41,123 nucleotides of DNA from Lachnospiraceae bacterium (GCA_900771955.1 CAAGPW010000135.1:1-41123), one strand, 5' to 3'; shown: positions 1 to 9,015, numbered from the stretch's first letter. The notes: a model not told the origin generated them from the letters alone. Made by a program: numbers and translations.

Positions 1-3000
1 AATATCCGACGCCGGGAACAGATAAGGAATATGTACTGTGCTTTACACCGGAGGCGGGCTCTGCATGCGGCACTGTGGAAGTGAAGGTGGTACCGCAGGT
101 GGCAAAGAAGGAACTGAAGATCAACATTAATGCAGAGCTGGAAAAGACTTATGGTGAGCCGAATCCTGAGATCTCTTACGGAAATACGGACTGGGTTACG
201 GAGCTGGTTTCCGGGGACACCGAGGAGGAGGTTAAGGCAGGCCTTTCGATGGTAACGCAGGCGACAGATACTTCCCCTGCCGGTGAATACAGGTTCGAGG
301 TGAAGTCCGACAGCACAAAGTATGATGTAAAAATGCAATATATACGTGCGGACGCGTCTGCTTCTCAATATGGTAAGCTGATCGTGAAGAAGGCGGATGC
401 AGAACTTACAGCAGCTGTGAATAAATATGATAAGCACTTTGGAGATGATGCCTTTAAATTGGATGTAAGGGCAAGCCATACAGAAACAGCGGTCAGATAC
501 GAAGTGACGGAAGGAGCGGATGTGGTGTCTGTTACAGCGGACGGCACAGTAACGATCCGGAAGGCGGGAAACGCAAAGATCAGGGCTTCTCTGTCAGAGA
601 GTGCAGACTATAATGCGGCAGCCGACCAGGAAATCACGGTGACAGTGGCAAAAGGGAACGCGCCCATTATAGCAGACCAGAGCAGAAGTTATTATTACAG
701 TCGCGATAATCAGGGCAGCATTGATGTAAATAAGCTGTTGCCTTCGGATTACGGGAAAATAACAGATGAAGCGATTGTCATTTGTCCGCGGGTGGAAGAA
801 TGTGTACTGAATCATGAAACCGGCATGTTGACCTATAAGGTGCTGGCAAATGAGATAGGAGAGACAGAAACATTTGAGGTAACGGTCACGACCGAGAATT
901 ATGAACCGATTCTGGTCACTGTTCATATAAACTGGACGGATAAACAGGAGGTTTTTGTCAAGGAAGGCACGGAGGTAACTTTAAAGAACAGCATTATGAC
1001 CTATGGAGACAGACTCTCAGCACTGGAATTCAAGCAGGCAGAGTTTGTGGATATGAATGGAAATCCCGTGACAGGTACACTTGCATGGGAGGATGAGACA
1101 GCAATACCGGCAGCGGGAACGACAGGTGCAAACTGGAAGTTTACACCTGATGATGAGGCATATTTTGCCAAGACAGACAGCGTAGGTATTACTGTAAATC
1201 AGGCGACACCGCGTGTGAATGTTCTGCCGGAGGTGGAAAATGCAGACCTTGTCTATGATCCGTCACAGACACTGGCAGATCTGAGACTGTCGGACGGAAC
1301 TCTTGAATGGACAGTTGGCGGCGAGTGCAAACCTGTGTATGGTGTCTGGGAATGGTCTGGATCGGCTGAGGTCCCGACGGCGGGAATAAAGAGCTATATG
1401 GTGGTTTTTAGACCTTTTGATAAAAATTACAAGTCATTTAGCAAGATGATCGCCATAACGCTGGCAAAGGCAAAGCCTTATATCGAGACAGCACCGACAG
1501 CAATGGAGATTACCTATGGAGCGGCGCTTGATGCATCAGCGCTGACAGGCGGAAAGGCTGTCTATGGCGATGGCAGGGGGAATACCACGGCATTGCCGGG
1601 CGGAAGTACGGTGGTAGAAGGCAGTTTCATCTGGAAACAGCCGAATATAAAACCAACGGTTGCTGACAGCGGAAACACAGAGTACACGGTTGAGTTTATA
1701 CCTGCGGACACTGTCAATTATGAGACAGTGGAATTTAAGGTGACGCTAACCGTAAACAAGGTGCTGAATGCACCAGACATGCCGGGAGACACCATGAACG
1801 TTTCCTATGACTGTAAGACAGTCGGCGACGTGACATTGCCGGATAACTGGACATGGCAGAACAGTGACCGGAGCACGGTACTTGAGGTTGGAAAGGAAGT
1901 TACTGCAACCGCAGTCTATGTCGGGAAAGATAAGGACAATTATGAAAATGTGGGCATTTCCGTGAAGATCACAAGATCGACCTGTAAACACGGGCAGACG
2001 GAGAAAAGAAATGTGAAAGCTGCGACCTGTACGGAGAAGGGATACACCGGAGACACATATTGTAAGGATTGCGGTGTGATAATTGTCAGGGGAACAGAAA
2101 CTGCAGCCAACGGACACGATTACCATTCGCAGGTGACCAAAGAGGCAACGAAGCAGGAAGAAGGAGTAAAGACCTATACCTGCAGCAGATGTGGACACAG
2201 TTATACGGAGGTAATACCGAGGCTTTTGGATGACAGCCCACAGAATGATGTAAAACCAGGTGATAACAGACAGCCGCAGAGTGGTGATTTTTCGGGAAAT
2301 GGAGGATCATCCGGAGAGAGTCTGGTACAGCCGGTATTGCAGAAGCCGACAGAGCCTGCGGGAACACCTTTGTCACTTATAGCGATGAATGAGGAACCAA
2401 CATCTTCCGGTCAGCTGGGAATTTTACCAAAGACAGAAAAAACTGTCAGTGGAAAACAGCCATTTATTAAGAATGGACATGGAAAAGATGGCTGGGAAGC
2501 GATCCGTGAAGAGATACAGAACAGTGTGGAAGGAAGCACTATAATTGTTGACATGAACGGAGGCACGAAAGTGCCGGGTGAGGTGCTTTTAAATATGCGG
2601 GGAAAGGATATCACCCTTGTACTGGATTTCGGAAACGGAATTACCTGGAGTGTGAATGGACGGAATATAGAAGCCAAGGAGATGGAAGACATTGATCTTG
2701 GCGTAACGCTGGGAGATCAGGCAGGAAGAAATATTCCGGTAGAGATCATCAACAGCATCACAGAGGGGAAAGATTCTATAAATCTCTCGCTTGCCTATGA
2801 CGGTGAGTTTGGTTTCAGGGCAACACTAGCGATCAACCTTGGTGCCACGAATGCCGGAAATTATGCAAATCTGTTTTATTATAATGAAGCAACGGGTGAA
2901 CTGGAATTTATGTGTGCCGGAGAAATCAATGGGGACGGAAATGTGGAGCTTGAGTTCGTTCATGCTTCCGACTATACGATTGTAATCGCGGCGGAACCAA

Positions 3001-3224
3001 TGAATAGCGGTGAAGGGATTACAGAGGATACAGGAAGTGGGGCAGCAGAGCAGGAAACAGCAGGCAGCTCAGATGTCAGAAAAAAGGAAGATGGACAGTC
3101 TGAGACAAAAAGTGACCATGCAAAATCTTTTGGTATTATAATTGCAGCGTTTCTCATTGCCGCAGGTTTAGCAGCGTTTATCGTGTCAGGAAAGAGAAAG
3201 GAAAATAAACGCGAGAAAAAATAG
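1..3224 (+). CDS. Large repeat-containing surface protein, 3' part (5' end outside window)
   Basis: The frame is open from the first bases, so the gene begins upstream; a GTG at 75 is only the first start-like codon in the window. The visible part has about 1,070 residues. It holds several beta-rich repeats of the MBG type (YGEPNP, ITYGDRL, ITYGAAL, each closing with an FTPxD..Y or FIPADTVNY element) and one Big2-like segment (ADGTVTIRKAG). Counting from residue 1 at base 75, residues about 635-715 form a Cys pair module (CKHG, CKDCG, CSRCGHSY) common in Lachnospiraceae surface proteins. A Ser/Gly/Gln-rich linker, a globular part, a hydrophobic helix (about 1015-1037) and a basic tail KRKENKREKK follow. 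No LPXTG motif is visible, so a membrane anchor is more likely than sortase linkage. Adhesion or carbohydrate binding is inference; the N-terminus is unseen. Confidence 0.8.
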   Translation, partial: YPTPGTDKEYVLCFTPEAGSACGTVEVKVVPQVAKKELKININAELEKTYGEPNPEISYGNTDWVTELVSGDTEEEVKAGLSMVTQATDTSPAGEYRFEVKSDSTKYDVKMQYIRADASASQYGKLIVKKADAELTAAVNKYDKHFGDDAFKLDVRASHTETAVRYEVTEGADVVSVTADGTVTIRKAGNAKIRASLSESADYNAAADQEITVTVAKGNAPIIADQSRSYYYSRDNQGSIDVNKLLPSDYGKITDEAIVICPRVEECVLNHETGMLTYKVLANEIGETETFEVTVTTENYEPILVTVHINWTDKQEVFVKEGTEVTLKNSIMTYGDRLSALEFKQAEFVDMNGNPVTGTLAWEDETAIPAAGTTGANWKFTPDDEAYFAKTDSVGITVNQATPRVNVLPEVENADLVYDPSQTLADLRLSDGTLEWTVGGECKPVYGVWEWSGSAEVPTAGIKSYMVVFRPFDKNYKSFSKMIAITLAKAKPYIETAPTAMEITYGAALDASALTGGKAVYGDGRGNTTALPGGSTVVEGSFIWKQPNIKPTVADSGNTEYTVEFIPADTVNYETVEFKVTLTVNKVLNAPDMPGDTMNVSYDCKTVGDVTLPDNWTWQNSDRSTVLEVGKEVTATAVYVGKDKDNYENVGISVKITRSTCKHGQTEKRNVKAATCTEKGYTGDTYCKDCGVIIVRGTETAANGHDYHSQVTKEATKQEEGVKTYTCSRCGHSYTEVIPRLLDDSPQNDVKPGDNRQPQSGDFSGNGGSSGESLVQPVLQKPTEPAGTPLSLIAMNEEPTSSGQLGILPKTEKTVSGKQPFIKNGHGKDGWEAIREEIQNSVEGSTIIVDMNGGTKVPGEVLLNMRGKDITLVLDFGNGITWSVNGRNIEAKEMEDIDLGVTLGDQAGRNIPVEIINSITEGKDSINLSLAYDGEFGFRATLAINLGATNAGNYANLFYYNEATGELEFMCAGEINGDGNVELEFVHASDYTIVIAAEPMNSGEGITEDTGSGAAEQETAGSSDVRKKEDGQSETKSDHAKSFGIIIAAFLIAAGLAAFIVSGKRKENKREKK

Positions 3225-3268
3225 AAAAAAGAGTGGCAGTCAGGAGAGAAATCTTTTGCTGACCGCAG

Positions 3269-3305
3269 AACAGAGCGGGATTCGCAAAGCGGATCCCGCT
3301 CTGTT
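3269..3305. terminator. Hairpin between convergent genes, probable bidirectional terminator
   Basis: Arms of 17 nt (AACAGAGCGGGATTCGC and its complement with one G-U-type mismatch) enclose AAA. The hairpin lies between the surface-protein stop and the 3' end of the opposing LysR gene. The T-tract is poor on both strands, so efficiency is uncertain. Confidence 0.5.
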
Positions 3306-3312
3306 AAAAATA

Positions 3313-4135
3313 TCAGGAAAATAAATACTTTTTTTCGGGCAGACAGATTAAATGATACGTCACATTTGCTTCTGCGGATGTGATCGGGATTTTGATCCGG
3401 TCACGTGTTGTTTCGTTTTGTGGACTGGTCAGATTTGTGGCAAAATGCAGGAGCGTTGATGTCCGCACCAGTTCACGAAATTCAAATTCATCTGTCTGGA
3501 TCAGGAAACGGGATGCCGGCATTTTTTGCTGACATAACTGTGTCCAGAAACCGATTTTATCACGCAGCAGGCAGTTAAAACCATTTAACTGTTCAAAGGT
3601 CAGTGTGGAGTGTTTGGATAACGGATTGTTCTTTGGAACACAGATAAAGAGATTTTCCTCCATATAAGGGGTATCAAGCAGAGCTGCCGCGTCACATTCG
3701 TATGGCAGGATTCCAATATCGCATTGACCGTCTGACACCGACATTATGATCTCGTCTAAGTCCACGATCTTTGAAGATATGGTGTTTTCCGGATTTTTAC
3801 TGGACAGCTGGGGCAATAGTGACCATAAGGGGGGCAGGTGCGCAGGAAAATACAGTAATTGTTTTCAGACTGCGCTCATATGCCTGCACATCCTGGATCG
3901 CTTTTTCAGAATCGGAAAGCAGCTTTTTGGCGTATGTCACGGCAAGGCGTCCGGTATCATTCAGCTCAATCCGGTTTTTCCCGCGCTGAAATAAAGCCGC
4001 GCCAAAACTTTCCTCCACATGCTGCATGGAACGGGTGAGCGTTGGCTGCGAGATATGTAATATTTCTGATGCCTTTGAAAGAGTGCCGTACTCGGCAAAG
4101 GTAAGAAAATGTTCAAGCTCCATTAAGTTAAGCAT
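3313..4135 (-). pseudogene. LysR-family regulator, frameshifted in a C run
   Basis: The N-terminal part carries the LysR winged HTH (MELEHFLTFAEYGTLSKAS, then HISQPTLTRSMQ), and the C-terminal part is a LysR effector-binding domain (QCDIGILPYE, then the inner beta strands). They lie in different frames. On the coding strand the sequence reads A-P-A-P-L and then goes out of frame at a run of six C (plus strand G at 3829-3834). With five C the reading becomes APAPLWSLLPQLSSKNPE, a typical LysR linker, so one C has been inserted. The start is ATG 4135 with GGAGG five bases upstream; a GTG twelve bases earlier lacks a site. It is divergent from the aldo/keto reductase and was probably its regulator. 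A sequencing error or slippage-prone switching cannot be excluded. Confidence 0.85.
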
Positions 4136-4183
4136 GTTAACCTCCACTATTCATTATATGAAAAGCACATTTCTCATTTGATA

Positions 4184-4213
4184 TTGTACATATGCAGTAT
4201 AACGCATTATAAT
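4184..4213 (+). promoter_or_regulatory. Predicted promoter of the aldo/keto reductase gene
   Basis: TTGTAC and TATAAT are separated by 18 bases in the divergent LysR-AKR spacer. The spacer is rich in short AT repeats such as would suit LysR binding, but no single operator stands out. Confidence 0.5.
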
Positions 4214-4280
4214 TGGTTGCGTAAAGGGAAAACATGAAAATAAAGATTGCTGTATAAGAATAGTGAAGGAGGAAATAAAA

Positions 4281-5120
4281 ATGGATTATGTGACATTAAA
4301 TAACGGTGTAAAGATGCCGAAATTAGGATACGGAGTATATCAGACCCCGCCGGAAGAAACAGAGAGTTGTGTGCTTACGGCGATCAAAAACGGATACCGG
4401 AGCATTGACACAGCCCAGGCGTATGGAAATGAGGAAGGCGTAGGAAATGCGATCGTAAAATGTGGACTTCCCCGTGAGGAGCTGTTTATCACGACCAAGA
4501 TATGGATCACGAATGCGGGCTATGAAAAAGCAAAAAAATCCATTGAGGAGTCCTTAAAGAAACTGAAATCGGATTATATTGATCTTCTACTGATCCATCA
4601 GCCGTTTGGGGATTACTATGGCTCATACCGAGCAATGGAAGAGGCTTACAGGGAAGGAAAGGTCCGTGCGATCGGAGTATCCAATTTTTATCCGGATCGT
4701 TTTATTGATATCGCTACCTTTGCGGAGGTAAAGCCGGCGGTCAACCAGATTGAAACCCATATTTTCCAGCAGCAGAAAACGGCGAAGAAGTACCTCGCGA
4801 AATTCGGGACACAGATCATGTCATGGGGACCGTTTGCAGAGGGAAAGAATGATTACTTCAACACACCGGTACTGAAAGAGATAGGGGCAAAATATGGAAA
4901 GAGCCCTGCGCAGGTTGCGCTGCGTTTCCTTCTTCAGAGTGATGTGGTTGTCATCCCGAAATCCGTTCATGAAGACAGGATGAAAGAGAATTTCAACGTC
5001 TTTGATTTTGAACTGACAGCGGATGAAATGCATCAGATCGAGGAACTTGATACCGGAAAAAGTCTTTTCTTCTCACACCATGATCCGGAGACGGTCAGCT
5101 GGTTTATGAGAATTTTATAA
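4281..5120 (+). CDS. Aldo/keto reductase (2,5-diketo-D-gluconate reductase-like)
   Basis: A cytosolic NADPH-dependent reductase of carbonyl compounds, 279 residues, full length for the short AKR class. The catalytic tetrad is visible: Asp and Tyr in SIDTAQAYGNE, Lys in ITTKIW, His in LLIHQP. The family signatures GKVRAIGVSNF and the cofactor-binding IPKSVHEDRMKEN near the C-terminus are present. The start is ATG 4281 with AAGGAGG at 4266-4272; the in-frame GTG at 4263 would lie inside or before that site. The gene is divergent from the broken LysR gene and is followed after 14 bases by a UvrA-like remnant. The physiological substrate cannot be read from sequence; detoxification of reactive aldehydes or ketones is the usual inference. 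Confidence 0.93.
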   Translation: MDYVTLNNGVKMPKLGYGVYQTPPEETESCVLTAIKNGYRSIDTAQAYGNEEGVGNAIVKCGLPREELFITTKIWITNAGYEKAKKSIEESLKKLKSDYIDLLLIHQPFGDYYGSYRAMEEAYREGKVRAIGVSNFYPDRFIDIATFAEVKPAVNQIETHIFQQQKTAKKYLAKFGTQIMSWGPFAEGKNDYFNTPVLKEIGAKYGKSPAQVALRFLLQSDVVVIPKSVHEDRMKENFNVFDFELTADEMHQIEELDTGKSLFFSHHDPETVSWFMRIL

Positions 5121-5134
5121 AGACGGGTGTCACG

Positions 5135-5628
5135 ATGGAAAGAAATCATAACGAACCAAAATATATTAAAGTAAGAGGCGCAAGAGTCCATAATCTGAAA
5201 AATGTAAATGTGGATGTTCCGTTACATCAGATCGTGGGGATCGCGGGGGTATCCGGGTCCGGGAAATCTTCGCTGGCACTCGGTGTTTTGTATGCAGAAG
5301 GCTCCAGACGTTATCTGGAGTCTCTTTCCACTTATACAAGAAGACGCATGACAGGAGCGGCAAAAGCGCAGGTGGATGAAGTGCTGTATGTCCCGGCAGC
5401 TTTGGCGCTCCACCAGCGTCCGGGCATTCCGGGGATCCGCAGTACATTTGGAACCGGGACGGAATTTTTGAACAGCCTGAGACTGATGTATTCCAGACTG
5501 GCGTCCCATCGCTGTCCGAACGGACATTATGTGCCGCCTACGTTAAAAGTGGCGGCAGAGTGATTGCGGTCGGAACACCGGATCAGATCGTGGAAAACCA
5601 AAAGAGCGTTACCGGAAAATATCTTTAA
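5135..5628 (+). pseudogene. UvrA-like ABC-ATPase paralogue, only both ends left
   Basis: The first 140 codons match the N-terminus of UvrA or of the UvrA-like proteins linked to DNA-damaging antibiotics: IKVRGARVHNLKNV, Walker A GVSGSGKSSLA, and the NGHYVPPTLKVAAE stretch just before the insertion region. The frame then stops at 5561-5563. In the +2 frame the sequence continues as GGRVIAVGTPDQIVEN and ends SVTGKYL with a stop at 5626-5628, which is the C-terminal end of the same family. The central part, normally 600 or more residues, is missing. At the junction the bases AAAGTGGCGGCAGAG encode LKVAAE in one frame and KSGGRV in the other, suggesting deletion between short repeats (inference). 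It cannot be functional. Confidence 0.87.
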
Positions 5629-5631
5629 AGA

Positions 5632-6027
5632 TCACCAGTTTAGCGGATTACAGTCATTTTCGCCGTTGGAATCGATCACATCCTGACAATGCGCGATCTT
5701 TTCAGAGAGGCAGTCGATCCGGCGTTTCATGGCATCAAGTTCTTTTTGAGATTCGTCCCTCAGCTGCATTAAAATGTCCTTTCGTTCCTGGATGGTGTCA
5801 CTTCCCTTCTGGCACAGGGCAAAATAGTGACGGATCTCCTGGATGGAAAGTCCGCTGGCACGCAGGAATTTAGCGCCCTGCAGCCAGTTGAGAGATTCGT
5901 CGTCAAAAATGCGGTTGCCGTTTTTATCGTGACGCAGGTTGGGAACAAGCCCCATGTCGCAGTAATGACGGACGGTGTGGACGGAGTGATCTAGTTTCTG
6001 ACACATATTTTTGATGGTATAGTCCAT
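5632..6027 (-). CDS. MerR-family transcriptional regulator
   Basis: A complete 131-residue MerR regulator. The N-terminal winged HTH reads YTIKNMCQKLDHSVHTVRHYCDMGLV, followed by the second wing and a coiled-coil dimer helix (about residues 75-120: QERKDILMQLRDESQKELD). The C-terminal extension is short and has one Cys, so the ligand is probably not a metal bound by a Cys pair; stress or small-molecule sensing is more likely. AAAGG lies upstream of ATG 6027. It is divergent from the SDR/flavodoxin chimera, with a MerR-type promoter between them, so it should control that promoter. The 3' end is three bases from the end of the UvrA-like remnant. Confidence 0.93.
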   Translation of the reverse strand: MDYTIKNMCQKLDHSVHTVRHYCDMGLVPNLRHDKNGNRIFDDESLNWLQGAKFLRASGLSIQEIRHYFALCQKGSDTIQERKDILMQLRDESQKELDAMKRRIDCLSEKIAHCQDVIDSNGENDCNPLNW

Positions 6028-6073
6028 AAATATATTAACCTTTCTTTTTCCTGAAAAAATTTAAAAAAAATGC

Positions 6074-6104
6074 TTGCCCTCGGGTCACCCGAGGATAGTA
6101 TGCT
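6074..6104 (+). promoter_or_regulatory. MerR-type promoter, 19-bp spacer with palindrome
   Basis: TTGCCC (6074-6079) and TATGCT (6099-6104) are separated by 19 bases, the over-long spacing typical of MerR-activated promoters. The perfect palindrome CCTCGGGTCACCCGAGG (6078-6094) fills the spacer. It faces the chimeric remnant at 6150 and lies next to the divergent merR-type gene, so autoregulation plus activation of the rightward gene is the likely design. Confidence 0.85.
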
Positions 6105-6149
6105 AACTATAGCACAAAAAAACACCATATATAGAGAAAGGATAAAAAA

Positions 6150-6660
6150 ATGAAAAAAGTTGTAATTTTTGGAGCAGCCGGACACACAGGAAAATATATC
6201 ACCGAAAAAATGAAAGCGGAAAAAGACATAGAATTATCCGTATTTGTAAGAAATCCTGCGAAATTTGAAGGGATGGATCTTGCGGGTGTAAACATAATAC
6301 AGGGAGATGCCTTAAAGAAAGAGGATGTAAAAAAGGCGATGGAAGGACAGGAAGTGTTATTGTGCTCTCCCGGTTTATTTTTACAGCTGGACTTCCCTGA
6401 TGAAACGGATGATCGACAGGACATTTGCGGTGGAGGCGCTTTTGGAGAATAAAAAGTTCTATCTGCTCAGTGCGGGCGCTGCGCCGGAAGAAAAATATAT
6501 GCGGACGATGATCTCAGGTTTCAGAGAGTATGTTTCATGCTTTGAGGAGGGTGGAAGTAAAGAGGGCGGTATCCTTTTTGCGTATGACACCAGAGAACCC
6601 GGGGATGTAAAGGGAATGCCGGTACTGGAACAGGCATATGAAATGGGAAAAGCAGTATAG
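6150..6660 (+). pseudogene. Chimera: NAD(P)-binding SDR head joined out of frame to flavodoxin tail
   Basis: Codons from 6150 give an NmrA-like NAD(P)-binding start: KKVVIFGAAGHTGKYI with the GxxGxTG fingerprint, then VRNPAKF and IIQGDALKKEDVKKAMEGQEV. Homology ends near 6362. From about 6364 the next frame reads ALPVYFYSWTSLMKRMIDRTF and then KKFYLLSAGAAPEEKYM and EQAYEMGKAV, which is the C-terminal half of a flavodoxin-like NADPH-dependent FMN reductase. The first frame runs on to a stop at 6452 without resemblance to anything. One deletion therefore removed the end of an SDR gene and the start of a flavodoxin gene. Both genes were probably under the MerR-type promoter upstream. RBS AGAAAGGA precedes ATG 6150. 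Making a useful protein is unlikely. Confidence 0.83.
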
Positions 6661-6710
6661 GATAAGGAAGCATTGAGAAAAAGACCTGTGCCAGGTGGAC
6701 GGGAAATATG

Positions 6711-6753
6711 AAAAACGCTATGTGAATGGTTTGTCTATTTACATAGCGTTTTT
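6711..6753 (+). terminator. Rho-independent terminator
   Basis: AAAACGCTATGT pairs with ACATAGCGTTTT around a 17-nt loop and ends in a T run. It closes the SDR/flavodoxin unit. The following 190 bases up to the next promoter hold nothing recognisable. Confidence 0.8.
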
Positions 6754-6941
6754 CGTTGTAGGGAATCAGTAAATTTTCAAATCTGCGTTCCGGCGGAATA
6801 CGCAGCCATTGCCAACCTGATTTTCCATTGACAAAGGCATATCCCAAAAGTATAATAGACGATATATAACGAACAATGTATAACAAATAATCTTTTTTGA
6901 AATGAAAGAATATAAGAAAATGGCTCCAAAAAACAAGTTTA

Positions 6942-6970
6942 TTGACACAGATAAAGCAGGAATGATAAAT
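6942..6970 (+). promoter_or_regulatory. Predicted sigma-A promoter of the acetyltransferase gene
   Basis: TTGACA, 17 bases, ATAAAT. It ends 19 bases before ATG 6990, so the leader is very short. Confidence 0.65.
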
Positions 6971-6989
6971 TTTTGTAAAGAAAGGTTGA

Positions 6990-7553
6990 ATGATGGTACT
7001 TTTAGAGACAGAGCGCTTGCTCTTAAGAAATTATAAAGAGGCAGATTTTTCGGACGTTATGTCATATTTTTCAAGTGAAGAAGTAAGCAGATATGAGGAT
7101 TTTTATCCAATGTCTGAAAAGCAGGTAAAGAAAATTATTTCTGAATGGAAGGACATGGATAACCGTTTCGTAGCAGAACTGAAGGCAGAGCATAAGGTGA
7201 TCGGAAGTGTAGGCTATTGGGTTGATGAGGAAGGACACCATTGTATAGATTATGATTTTAATCCCAAATTTGGAGGAAACGGATACGCAACAGAAGCGTG
7301 TAAAGAACTGATTCATTATTTATTTGATACAAAAGGGATTTCAGAAGTTTTTGGAGATTGTGATGTAAGAAACGAAGCTTCCTGGAAATTAATGGAGAGA
7401 CTGGGGTTTGAAAGAATGCAAAGATTGGATAATCAGTCCTATAAAAATGATGTAAATGGTCAGCCGATTATAATACAAACGTATCTATATGGACGAAAAA
7501 AGAGTCACCCCATCAAAAAACAGGATAAAAGCAAATCGAGCCGGAATTTGTAA
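6990..7553 (+). CDS. GNAT-family N-acetyltransferase (RimJ/RimL type)
   Basis: 187 residues. The N-terminal ETERLLLRNYKEADF is the classic opening of the RimJ/RimL group. The acetyl-CoA binding segment is in the middle (NPKFGGNGYATEACKELI), followed by the C-terminal half motif DVRNEASWKLMERLGFE. Such enzymes acetylate protein N-termini or small amines and antibiotics with acetyl-CoA; the acceptor cannot be predicted. Tandem ATG codons stand at 6990 and 6993 with AAAGG upstream; either may be used. The last 20 residues (KKSHPIKKQDKSKSSRNL) lie beyond the usual fold and may come from fusion to downstream sequence after loss of the original 3' end. A methyltransferase remnant follows. Confidence 0.9.
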   Translation: MMVLLETERLLLRNYKEADFSDVMSYFSSEEVSRYEDFYPMSEKQVKKIISEWKDMDNRFVAELKAEHKVIGSVGYWVDEEGHHCIDYDFNPKFGGNGYATEACKELIHYLFDTKGISEVFGDCDVRNEASWKLMERLGFERMQRLDNQSYKNDVNGQPIIIQTYLYGRKKSHPIKKQDKSKSSRNL

Positions 7554-7582
7554 AGCATTTGAAAGGACAGCTAGAAATATGA

Positions 7583-7912
7583 GATCAATTACACTTATCA
7601 GTCGGAGATTGCTGTAATCTTCCTTATGGAGAAAATACATTTGATACCATAACATCTATCAATACGGTTTATTTCTGGAAGGATACAGTAAAAGGCCTGT
7701 CTGAAATCAGACGGGTACTTAAACCGGGAAAATCATTTTATAATTTTGTTTTTACAAGAGAATATCTGGATACTATTAAATATACTCAGATCGGGTACAG
7801 AAAATTTGAACCGGAAGAGCTGGTTCAATGTGGTGAGCAGGCGGGCTTTGAGAATATAGAGATAAAAGAAATCATCAGGGGAAAAAGCTTCGTGGTGATA
7901 TACACAAAATGA
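7583..7912 (+). pseudogene. Class I SAM-dependent methyltransferase, C-terminal remnant
   Basis: No start codon or ribosome site. The frame opens after a TGA at 7580 and reads SVGDCCNLPYGENTFDTITS, then NTVYFW, EIRRVLKPGK, KFEPEELVQCGEQAGFENIEI and SFVVIYTK before a stop at 7910-7912. This is the second half of a UbiE/Methyltransf_11-type enzyme, from the acidic residue of motif II onward. The first half, including the GxGxG SAM loop, is absent. The remainder up to the next gene (7913-8033) has only a possible TATAAT near 7990 and no gene. Confidence 0.8.
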
Positions 7913-8033
7913 TCCTGCCGCTTCTCGTTTTCAATGGGAGCCGCTTTGCTTGGAAGAAAGGTAGTTCCCCATGTCATTTCTATTTATGCTATAATAATAA
8001 TTAAATCCCTTAGGACAGGAGAATTTTATTATT

Positions 8034-8981
8034 ATGAAGCAAAAAGTATTTAATGTTATTCAGATCGGTGATAAGAGTAATCCGTTCAGCCGTATGTTTG
8101 ATATTTTTATAACAGTTGTTATTTTTTCCAATATCCTGGTCATGTTTTTACAGACTTTTGATGAATTGTCGTTTTTGTTTGGATTTTTCCATGTTATCGA
8201 GATCATTACAATTTTTGTTTTCTGTGTGGAATATGTGCTGAGGATCTGGACGGCGGATTATCTCTATCCGGGTAAAAGTGAATTTTGTTCCCGTCTGCGG
8301 TTTGTGATATCTTTTGATGGGATCATTGATCTTTTAACGATTCTGCCATTTTTCTTTTTATCTGGTATGGTGATCTTCCGGATGCTGCGGGTAGCGCGGA
8401 TTTTTCATTTATTTCGGCTCAATGCCAGATATGATTCTTTTAATGTTATCACAACGGTTTTGTATGAAAAACGGAATCAGATCATTTCCTCTGTATTTAT
8501 TGTCCTGATCCTGATGCTGGCAAGCAGTCTGTGCATGTACAGTGTGGAGCATGATTCCCAGCCGCAGGTATTTCGCAATGCATTCAGCGGCATCTGGTGG
8601 AGTATGTCAACTCTGCTTACAGTAGGTTATGGTGACATCTATCCAGTTACGACCCTGGGGCGGGTTATGGCAATTTGTATCGCATATCTGGGAGTTGGAG
8701 CTGTTGCTATTCCGACTGGTATCATCAGTGCCGGCTTCGTGGAACAGTATCAGCGAAAAAGCAGTATCTCCAATATCAGGGATGCAGATATCCATGAGAT
8801 CGCCGAGATTTTTGTAGACAAACATTACGCACAAAAATCGGTAGAGGAAGTAGAAGAAGCTCAGCAGATCACAATTTTTCTCATCCTGCGGGAGGATCTG
8901 TCCATTTTGCCTCAGAAAGATACAATTTTAAGGCTCAATGATATCATTGTGATACGGGGAGAGCAGGATGCAGATAAATAA
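8034..8981 (+). CDS. Voltage-gated-type potassium channel with cytosolic C-terminal domain
   Basis: 315 residues with six predicted membrane segments. S1-S3 fall within residues about 20-110, a short S4-like helix carries spaced arginines (FRMLRVARIFHLFRLNARY), and S5, the pore helix (FSGIWWSMSTLLTVGYGD, filter Thr about 196) and S6 follow. The last 70 residues resemble an RCK/TrkA-C style regulatory end (FLILREDLSILPQKD, then RLNDIIVIRGE). It should conduct K+ across the inner membrane, gated by voltage or ligand. GGAG lies eight or more bases before ATG 8034. It looks intact and stands alone between remnants. A general cation channel is the alternative, but the TVGYGD filter argues for K+. 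Confidence 0.93.
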   Translation: MKQKVFNVIQIGDKSNPFSRMFDIFITVVIFSNILVMFLQTFDELSFLFGFFHVIEIITIFVFCVEYVLRIWTADYLYPGKSEFCSRLRFVISFDGIIDLLTILPFFFLSGMVIFRMLRVARIFHLFRLNARYDSFNVITTVLYEKRNQIISSVFIVLILMLASSLCMYSVEHDSQPQVFRNAFSGIWWSMSTLLTVGYGDIYPVTTLGRVMAICIAYLGVGAVAIPTGIISAGFVEQYQRKSSISNIRDADIHEIAEIFVDKHYAQKSVEEVEEAQQITIFLILREDLSILPQKDTILRLNDIIVIRGEQDADK

Positions 8982-8984
8982 AAA

Positions 8985-9015
8985 TTGACTTTACACTAGT
9001 TGTAAGTTTTATAAT
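8985..9015 (+). promoter_or_regulatory. MerR-type promoter with 19-bp spacer upstream of MATE remnant
   Basis: TTGACT and TATAAT are separated by 19 bases, and the spacer holds an inverted repeat TTACA...TGTAA. This is the layout of MerR-activated promoters. No MerR gene is adjacent; the only one in the window (5632-6027) has a different operator. The ATG at 9014 overlaps the -10 box and cannot be the start of a normally led mRNA. Confidence 0.75.

Noticed and set aside
1..3224. Sortase-anchored adhesin
   Set aside because: No LPXTG-like motif precedes the C-terminal helix, so cell-wall anchoring was not claimed.
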